Shown here: piece after piece, positions 57,552-64,000 of the stretch
Numbering within the stretch: position 1 is the stretch's first letter
How the letters are laid out: each line of letters opens with the position of its first letter
DNA from: Arthrobacter alpinus
Lineage (GTDB): Bacteria; Actinomycetota; Actinomycetes; Actinomycetales; Micrococcaceae
DNA: 64,000 bases
Assembly (NCBI RefSeq): GCF_900105965.1
Contig: NZ_FNTV01000001.1
Span: forward strand, 744,001 to 808,000
Direction: 5' to 3'
Translations under genes and position numbers: made by a program
Notes under the pieces: model-generated
The model's input: only the letters and a program-made list of their open reading frames with translations
Database searches by the model: none
Told to the model about the DNA's origin: nothing

Positions 57552-58142
57552 GTGTCGGAGCTGAAATTCCCGCAGGGGGTCAAGCTGGGCGTGGACGTTG
57601 GAATGGTCCGCGTTGGCTTGGCCGCCTGTGACCCTGATGGTATTCTGGCCACCCCGGTCAAGACTCTGAGCCGGGATATGAAGAAAAACAGCGACGTCAA
57701 GGTTGTTGTCAAGGAGGCCGCCGCCCGCGGAGCCGTCCAGATCTTCGTTGGCCTGCCACGGACCATGAAGGGTGAGGAAAAAGCCTCCGCAGAAATGGCG
57801 CGCAGCTACGCAGCCGTTCTGGTTGCGCAGCTGCAGACCGCCGAGCTGAACGTTCCCGTGCACCTGATCGACGAGCGGCTGACAACTGTTAGCGCGCACC
57901 AGGCATTGCACAAAGCTGGAGTGAACAGCCGCGAACACCGTAAAGTAGTAGACCAAGTGGCCGCTGTTGAGATCTTGCAGCACGCCATCGACATGCAAAA
58001 GGCGCGCAATGCCAATGTTGGCCAGGCCGTGCGCAAATCTGCTCCGGGTGTTGTGGGGACTGCCGGGACATCTGAACACGAAGAGGAATCCACCATTTCC
58101 ACGCAAATTGGCGTGCCTGAAGAAACGATCCAGGCACCATGA
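57552..58142 (+). CDS. ruvX: Holliday junction resolvase-like RuvX (YqgF)
   Basis: The 196-residue RNase H-fold protein has VKLGVDVGMVRVGLAACD with the first Asp, GLPRTMKGEEK and HLIDERLTTVSA. It processes pre-16S rRNA ends or DNA junctions. About 40 C-terminal residues beyond the usual 150 are low-complexity. GTG 57552. The stop overlaps the ATG of mltG. Confidence 0.92.
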   Translation: MSELKFPQGVKLGVDVGMVRVGLAACDPDGILATPVKTLSRDMKKNSDVKVVVKEAAARGAVQIFVGLPRTMKGEEKASAEMARSYAAVLVAQLQTAELNVPVHLIDERLTTVSAHQALHKAGVNSREHRKVVDQVAAVEILQHAIDMQKARNANVGQAVRKSAPGVVGTAGTSEHEEESTISTQIGVPEETIQAP

Positions 58143-59491
58143 GTGAGCCGTACCGCGGCCGAGCAGACGCGCCCCACGAAGGTGACCAAGGCGCCGCGGA
58201 GTACCACGAGGGCCGCCATGCCGGAGCTTACGCCGAGTACTACGAAGCGGAGCAACAGGAGGCCTCGTTCCACGACGCCCCGTACGATGAAGCTGCGTAC
58301 GATGACTCTGCGTACCATGAGGCTGAGGTTCACGACCCGGAATTTCACGAGTCTGACTACCACGCTGAAGTCCACCATGACGAGCCGTACGCACCGCTGC
58401 CCTCACGGCGCAGCAGCCGTGTGTCCAAGCGTGTCCAAAAGCGTCGCCGCAGTCTGGCGTTCTTTGTTGTTGTGGTCTTGTTTATCGGTGTTGTGTTGTT
58501 CGCGGTACAGGCCATCAAGCCCATGCTCGGCGGAATGAAGGCAGCCGATTATCCGGGGCCCGGAACCGGCGCTGTGGAGTTTGTGATTCCCGATGGTGCC
58601 ACGGGCCGCACGGTGGCCACGGATCTTAAGGCCAAGGACGTTGTGGCCAGCGAGCAGGCGTTCCTTGACGCCTTGACGGCCGCCGACGGTACTGCAGCTC
58701 TGCAACCGGGCACGTTCAACCTGAAGACACAGATGAAGGCCTCCGACGCCGTCACGGTTCTGTTGGCTGTCAGCAATGAAAAGGTCCACTATGCCGCCGT
58801 GGCGCAGAACTTGCGCATTGGCGATACCCTGGCCGTCTTGGCGGAGGGCACCGGCATTCCGGAAACCGAATTTGAAAAGTTGGCGAACCAGCCGGCCCTC
58901 TTTGGGCTGCCTGCGCAGGCCAAGAATCTGGAAGGCTACCTTTCGCCGGGCGAGTACCGTTTCCCAATTGAGCTTGATGCCAAGGGAATCCTGACTCAAA
59001 TGGTGGAGGCCACCAAGAAGTCTTTGACGGACACCGGCATCAAAGATCCGGCTGACCAGTACCGGGTGTTGACCATTGCCAGCATCATTGAATTTGAAGG
59101 AAACAAGGCCAACTACGCCAAGATTTCCGGCGCCATTGAAAACCGTATCAACAACGCCAATGGCGAAACCGGTGGACGTCTGGAATCAGACGCCACGGTT
59201 GCCTATGGTTTGGGTTTGAAGACGTACAACATTACGGCTGAGCAAAAGGCCGACAAGTCCAATCTGTACAACACCTTCGCCAATCCTGGCCTTCCGGTCG
59301 GGCCCATCGGTTCACCAGGGATCGAGGCCATCGTGGCCGCGGCGCATCCCGAGACCAACCCGTACTACTTCTGGGTGACGGTTGATCTCAAGACAGGCGA
59401 GACGCTGTATGCCGCCACGTTTGCCGAGCACCTGGTAAACGTTGCCAAGTACACGGCGTGGTGCGAGGCCAACGCGGGGGAGTGCAAGTAA
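58139..59491 (+). CDS. mltG: Endolytic murein transglycosylase MltG
   Basis: The 450-residue protein cuts nascent peptidoglycan strands. A cytoplasmic N-terminal region of about 100 residues is rich in His, Glu, Asp and Tyr (ten His within about 80 residues); then come a basic stretch, one membrane helix (LAFFVVVVLFIGVVLFAVQAI) and the YceG/MltG domain with LASIIEFEG-like TIASIIEFEGNKANYAKISG and GLPVGPIGSPGIEAI. The catalytic Glu is the E of IEFEG. It overlaps ruvX by 4 bp and aroE follows at once. Confidence 0.92.
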   Translation: MSEPYRGRADAPHEGDQGAAEYHEGRHAGAYAEYYEAEQQEASFHDAPYDEAAYDDSAYHEAEVHDPEFHESDYHAEVHHDEPYAPLPSRRSSRVSKRVQKRRRSLAFFVVVVLFIGVVLFAVQAIKPMLGGMKAADYPGPGTGAVEFVIPDGATGRTVATDLKAKDVVASEQAFLDALTAADGTAALQPGTFNLKTQMKASDAVTVLLAVSNEKVHYAAVAQNLRIGDTLAVLAEGTGIPETEFEKLANQPALFGLPAQAKNLEGYLSPGEYRFPIELDAKGILTQMVEATKKSLTDTGIKDPADQYRVLTIASIIEFEGNKANYAKISGAIENRINNANGETGGRLESDATVAYGLGLKTYNITAEQKADKSNLYNTFANPGLPVGPIGSPGIEAIVAAAHPETNPYYFWVTVDLKTGETLYAATFAEHLVNVAKYTAWCEANAGECK

Positions 59492-60400
59492 GTGCTCACC
59501 TCCCGCCAAGGAGCGGTTCTGGGTCACCCGATTGGGCACTCGAAATCGCCCGCTCTCCACAACGCCGCCTACCAGGAACTCGGCGTCAACTTCAGTTACC
59601 GTGCCATTGACGTTGAGGTTGACGGACTCGCAGCACTCATGGCTCAGGTGCGAGCAGAGGGCAATTGGTACGGCCTGTCCGTCACCATGCCCTTGAAGAA
59701 TGCGGCCGTAGACCTGGTCGATGAGCTGACTGACGTTGCCCGAACCTTGGGTGCTGTGAACACCATCATCGCCACCAACGACGACGACGGGGCCACCCGC
59801 CTGCGCGGCGACAACACCGATGTGGCAGGGATTGTGAACGCGCTCCGCCATTCAGGCGTTGGGGAGCGCCCGCGTGCCGCCATCCTAGGCGGCGGCGGCA
59901 CGGCCGTCTCGGCCATTGCGGCGCTCGTTGATCTGGACGCCACCGAAGTTGTGGTGTTTGTTCGCAACCTGCCCAAAGCCGCAGAGACCATGGAAGTGGC
60001 GGTGGCACTGGGTGCGCCGGCCACCCTTGAGACCTTTGACCGCGCGGCAGCAACACTGGGCCGGTTCGACGTCGTTATTTCGACCCTGCCGCCGCGCGCA
60101 GCGGACGGCCTTGCCTCAGGGTTCGCCGCCACGGGGGATCAAGCGGACGGTGTGCTCCTGGACGTGGCCTACGATCCCTGGCCCAGCGCGCTGGCACAGG
60201 CGTGGGAATCCCGCGGTGGCACTGTTGTGGCCGGAATTGAGATGCTGCTTTATCAAGGTGTTGAACAAGTCAAGCTGTTCGCGGAGGCCGGAGGATACGG
60301 CACGCTCGCAACAGACAAACAAGGGGACGTCATCAATGTGATGTGCGACGCAATTGGCGTCCACAGGCGGAAACCCTATGAACAGAACATGGCAGGATAG
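59492..60400 (+). CDS. aroE: Shikimate dehydrogenase
   Basis: The 302-residue enzyme reduces 3-dehydroshikimate with NADPH. Motifs: [17 protein letters not shown], the catalytic lysine in [10 protein letters not shown], the Asp in RGDNTDVAG and the Rossmann loop [13 protein letters not shown] 59492 follows directly on the mltG TAA. First of aroE-aroC-aroK-aroB. Confidence 0.95.
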   Translation: MLTSRQGAVLGHPIGHSKSPALHNAAYQELGVNFSYRAIDVEVDGLAALMAQVRAEGNWYGLSVTMPLKNAAVDLVDELTDVARTLGAVNTIIATNDDDGATRLRGDNTDVAGIVNALRHSGVGERPRAAILGGGGTAVSAIAALVDLDATEVVVFVRNLPKAAETMEVAVALGAPATLETFDRAAATLGRFDVVISTLPPRAADGLASGFAATGDQADGVLLDVAYDPWPSALAQAWESRGGTVVAGIEMLLYQGVEQVKLFAEAGGYGTLATDKQGDVINVMCDAIGVHRRKPYEQNMAG

Positions 60401-60405
60401 AGAGT

Positions 60406-61605
60406 ATGTTGCGTTGGTTGACCGCCGGAGAATCACATGGCCCGGCCCTTGTGGGAATTATTGAAGGCGTCCCTGCCGGTGTGGAGCTTACGAGCGCCCA
60501 CATCCAGGACGCCCTGGCCCGCCGCCGCCTTGGCTATGGCCGCGGAGCCCGGATGAAGTTTGAGCAGGACGTCGTCACCATTCTCGGTGGCGTCCGGCAC
60601 GGGCTGACTCAGGGTGGTCCCGTTGCGATCCAGATTGCCAACTCGGAATGGCCCAAGTGGGAGCAGATCATGTCTGCTGACCCCGTGGATGCCACAGAGC
60701 TGGAGGGACAGGCCCGCAACGCACCCCTGACGCGTCCGCGCCCCGGACATGCAGACTTTACAGGCATGCAAAAGTACGGCTTCAGCGAGGCCCGCCCCGT
60801 CCTGGAACGCGCCAGCGCCCGTGAGACCGCCACCCGTGTGGCCCTCGGTGTGGTTGCCGCCCAGATCCTGGCTGCCGTTGGCGTTGAGCTCGTGAGCCAC
60901 ACAGTACAGATTGCCGGCGTTGCCTCTCCTGAGAGCGCCGTACTGCCCGTCTTTGCCGATGTCGCTGCACTGGATGCCGATCCGCTGCGGTGCTTTGATG
61001 CCGCAACCTCCGCCGCCATGGTGGAAGAGGTGGACACCGCCCAGAAGCAGGGCGAAACCCTCGGCGGTGTTGTTGAGGTTCTGGCCTACAACCTGCCTCC
61101 CGGCCTGGGTAGCTACGTTCACTGGGACCGTCGTCTGGATTCACGTCTGGCCGGTGCCCTCATGGGCATCCAGGCCATCAAGGGTGTTGAAGTGGGCGAC
61201 GGCTTCGCCACCGCCGCTCGTCGGGGTTCCGCCGCACACGATGAGATTGTTCGTGACGAATCAGGCCGCATCACCCGCACCTCCAACCGCGCAGGCGGCA
61301 TTGAGGGTGGCATGAGCATCGGCGACGTCCTGCGTGTGCGTGCGGCCATGAAGCCCATCGCCACCGTGCCGCGCGCACTGAGGACGATTGACGTCGCCAC
61401 GGGCGAGCCCGCCAAGGCCCACCACCAGCGTTCGGATGTGTGTGCCGTTCCCGCCGCAGGCGTGGTTGCCGAGGCCATGACGGCGTTGGTTCTCGCCGAG
61501 GCCCTTGTGGAAAAATTCGGTGGGGACTCAATCGCCGAAACCAAGCGGAACATGGACAGCTACCTGGCGGCCATTCCGGCGAACTTGGATACGCTGGGCC
61601 ACTGA
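60406..61605 (+). CDS. aroC: Chorismate synthase
   Basis: The 399-residue FMN enzyme makes chorismate from EPSP. Motifs: [20 protein letters not shown], the segment [11 protein letters not shown] and [12 protein letters not shown], and the [13 protein letters not shown] stretch near the C-terminus. ATG 60406, five bases after the aroE stop. Confidence 0.97.
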   Translation: MLRWLTAGESHGPALVGIIEGVPAGVELTSAHIQDALARRRLGYGRGARMKFEQDVVTILGGVRHGLTQGGPVAIQIANSEWPKWEQIMSADPVDATELEGQARNAPLTRPRPGHADFTGMQKYGFSEARPVLERASARETATRVALGVVAAQILAAVGVELVSHTVQIAGVASPESAVLPVFADVAALDADPLRCFDAATSAAMVEEVDTAQKQGETLGGVVEVLAYNLPPGLGSYVHWDRRLDSRLAGALMGIQAIKGVEVGDGFATAARRGSAAHDEIVRDESGRITRTSNRAGGIEGGMSIGDVLRVRAAMKPIATVPRALRTIDVATGEPAKAHHQRSDVCAVPAAGVVAEAMTALVLAEALVEKFGGDSIAETKRNMDSYLAAIPANLDTLGH

Positions 61606-61656
61606 TGATGCGGTGTCGCTGATGCGAACCTGGCTACTTCCCCTGCGAGGCCAGTA

Positions 61657-62226
61657 ATGGGCCATCGCAGGGAACCCGGGTCCACGGACTTCACGCCGGA
61701 ACGGCCCATCGTCATGATCGGGCCCATGGCCGTGGGCAAGTCGGTGATCGGTGCAGAACTGGCACGCGTGCTGGGTGTTGACTTCATCGACTCCGATCAC
61801 AAGATTGTCGCCAAGCATGGGTCCGTTCCGCGGATTTTTGCCGCCAGGGGAGAGCACCACTTTCGCCAGCTTGAGGCCCGGGCAATCGCCGATGTCCTGG
61901 ATGTGCCCAAGCCCAAGATTGTGGTGCTCTCCCTCGGGGGCGGGGCCGTCCTGGATTCCGGGACACAGCAGCTGCTGGCCCGTGCAACGGTGGTCTTCCT
62001 CAGTGCTGACATTGAAACGGTCAAGGAACGCATCACCCGCAATACCGGCCGGCCCTTGCTTGCCGCGGACCCGGTAGCCACGTGGCAACGCCTCGCGGCA
62101 ACCCGCGGCCCCGTATACGCCCGCCTCGCCGACATCACGCTGGATGTCAGCAATTCAAATGTGCCGCAGCTTGTTGAGCGGCTGATCCACTTGCTGGAAT
62201 CAGAATCAAGGAAAGAGAATTCTTAA
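61657..62226 (+). CDS. aroK: Shikimate kinase
   Basis: The 189-residue kinase phosphorylates shikimate. Walker A is GPMAVGKSVIG, shikimate is held by the Asp of VDFIDSDH and SLGGGAVLD, and the lid arginines lie in RITRNTGRPLL. ATG 61657 gives 20 residues before the Walker loop; a later start is possible. The aroB start follows by 3 bp. Confidence 0.93.
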   Translation: MGHRREPGSTDFTPERPIVMIGPMAVGKSVIGAELARVLGVDFIDSDHKIVAKHGSVPRIFAARGEHHFRQLEARAIADVLDVPKPKIVVLSLGGGAVLDSGTQQLLARATVVFLSADIETVKERITRNTGRPLLAADPVATWQRLAATRGPVYARLADITLDVSNSNVPQLVERLIHLLESESRKENS

Positions 62227-63339
<1,113 letters not shown>

Positions 63340-63340
63340 G

Positions 63341-63841
63341 ATGAGCTTGAAGGATTGGCCCTCAGCCGGATTCCCGGGCACGGCCGTAAACCCGAAAACG
63401 CTGCTGCCCGAGGTTGTCGATGAGGAAGCCTGCGAGGCAGCCCTGAGCGAGTCAACCGACGCCGGGGATAGGATCTTTGTTTTGTTGGCCAAGGGGCTGA
63501 CGGCCGAGGCTGCCGAGGCTGCCGCGGACGCACGCCTTGCCGACCCGTCATCCCTGCGCCTGCAGGTCTTGGACGCGGAGGTTCTGCGAGCCAGCAAAAA
63601 CTACGACCGTGCCGAAGGAATCCTGCGCACGGTACTGCCGGAAGTCACCGGCACCCCCATGGAACCATGGGTCTTTCAGCAGCTGGGCAAGGTGCACTTC
63701 AGCAACGGGCAATTCGAGGCCGCGGCCAAGAACTTTGCCTCATCACTGGACTTGCGTGTAGCTTCCGGATCCGATGCAACAGCCATCTATTCGGCCACCG
63801 TCTCACTCAAGCGGGCGCTGGATCTGGCCGAACGCGAGTAA
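63341..63841 (+). CDS. Small TPR-like protein after aroB
   Basis: The 166-residue protein has helical repeats of TPR type (AEAAADARLADPSSLRLQVL, and WVFQQLGKVHFSNGQFEAAAKNF) and no catalytic motif. ATG 63341 lies 1 bp after the aroB stop, so it is co-transcribed. Function unknown; it is placed at this site in Arthrobacter relatives. Confidence 0.6.
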   Translation: MSLKDWPSAGFPGTAVNPKTLLPEVVDEEACEAALSESTDAGDRIFVLLAKGLTAEAAEAAADARLADPSSLRLQVLDAEVLRASKNYDRAEGILRTVLPEVTGTPMEPWVFQQLGKVHFSNGQFEAAAKNFASSLDLRVASGSDATAIYSATVSLKRALDLAERE

Positions 63842-63842
63842 C

Positions 63843-63903
63843 CATGATCCCCGCCATCTTGCCTTTGTGACGCGGTCCACGAGGCGGGGTGGTGGGGATC
63901 ATG
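63843..63903 (+). terminator. Hairpin after the aroB operon
   Basis: Arms of 13 bp (63843-63855 and 63891-63903) pair with one G-U pair, around a 35-nt loop. No U-tract follows. It may end the aro transcript before efp. Confidence 0.4.
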
Positions 63904-63975
63904 CGGTGTGCGGCGGCCGTGTGCGGTAGTATGGTCAATGGATTTTTGATAATACTTATACGCTAAGAGGCAATT

Positions 63976-64000
63976 GTGGCAACGACTAACGACATTAAGA
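63976..64000 (+). CDS. efp: Elongation factor P, 5' end
   Basis: GTG at 63976 begins MATTNDIK, the first eight residues of actinobacterial EF-P, which rescues ribosomes at polyproline. AAGAGG lies 5 bp upstream. The gene leaves the window after eight codons. AT-rich TGATAATACTTAT at about 63943-63957 is probably part of its promoter. The match is short but fits the gene order after aroB. Confidence 0.8.

Noticed and set aside
54914..57766. A 950-codon open frame on the minus strand
   Set aside because: It is antisense to alaS, which has all its motifs. High GC and codon bias create such long shadows; the translation shows no domain.

Overview
The window is chromosomal DNA of a high-GC actinobacterium, most likely Arthrobacter or a close relative in the Micrococcaceae. 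The basis is the many GTG/TTG starts, mycothiol chemistry (MscR-type formaldehyde dehydrogenase and a CGYC mycoredoxin), a PgsA-type phosphatidylinositol-phosphate synthase, and two actinobacterial core gene orders: thrS-HIT-pgsA-pdxS/pdxT-yebC-ruvCAB-yajC-secDF-relA, and hisS-aspS-rarA-rpsD-alaS-ruvX-mltG-aroE-aroC-aroK-aroB-efp. No rRNA, tRNA, CRISPR array, transposase or prophage gene was recognised. The window starts inside nrdE and ends eight codons into efp.

Layout. (1) 1-12 kb holds class Ib ribonucleotide reductase (nrdE/nrdF) and a run of housekeeping and accessory genes: YiaA/B membrane protein, NUDIX hydrolase, acyl-CoA synthetase, VTT membrane protein, a thioesterase overlapping a lipoate-ligase-like gene, the mycothiol group (MBL hydrolase-mscR and mycoredoxin), an SRAP abasic-site protein, a VOC protein and an acetyltransferase. 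(2) 12-16 kb has a small DUF6504-type gene overlapping dnaE2, with no imuA'/imuB beside it. (3) 16-27.7 kb is the thrS-HIT-pgsA-pdxS block. patA and pimA, found after pgsA in mycobacteria, are absent here. Between pdxS and pdxT lie a DapA-like gene flanked by two inverted arrays of a 32-bp repeat, an acetyltransferase, an M3 peptidase, and an unusual 894-residue asparagine synthetase with a CofE-like C-terminal domain. (4) 27.7-37 kb is yebC-ruvC-ruvA-ruvB-yajC-secD-secF-relA. The only start that keeps the first catalytic aspartate of RuvC is CTG. (5) 37-43.7 kb has an AbiEi-like protein, a DUF349 protein, a membrane-anchored cyclophilin, hisS and aspS. (6) 43.9-50.8 kb looks like an accessory block: acetyltransferase, FAD-linked oxidase, a three-gene FecBCD-type importer whose permease may start at ATT, and a PadR/HAAS pair with a clear operator-like dyad. 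(7) 50.9-64 kb has a VLRF1-like protein, rarA, rpsD, two small envelope proteins, alaS, ruvX, mltG, the shikimate genes aroE-C-K-B, a small TPR-like protein and the start of efp.

How the parts work together. RuvA, RuvB, RuvC and RarA serve recombination and stalled forks, DnaE2 and SRAP serve damage tolerance, and NrdEF supplies dNTPs. ThrRS, HisRS, AspRS, AlaRS, S4, EF-P and the VLRF1-like protein serve translation. SecD, SecF and YajC serve protein export. PdxS and PdxT make pyridoxal phosphate. AroE, AroC, AroK and AroB cover four shikimate steps. The observations most worth following are the AsnB-CofE fusion, the two non-standard start codons, the repeat-flanked DapA-like gene, and the MBL hydrolase coupled to MscR.
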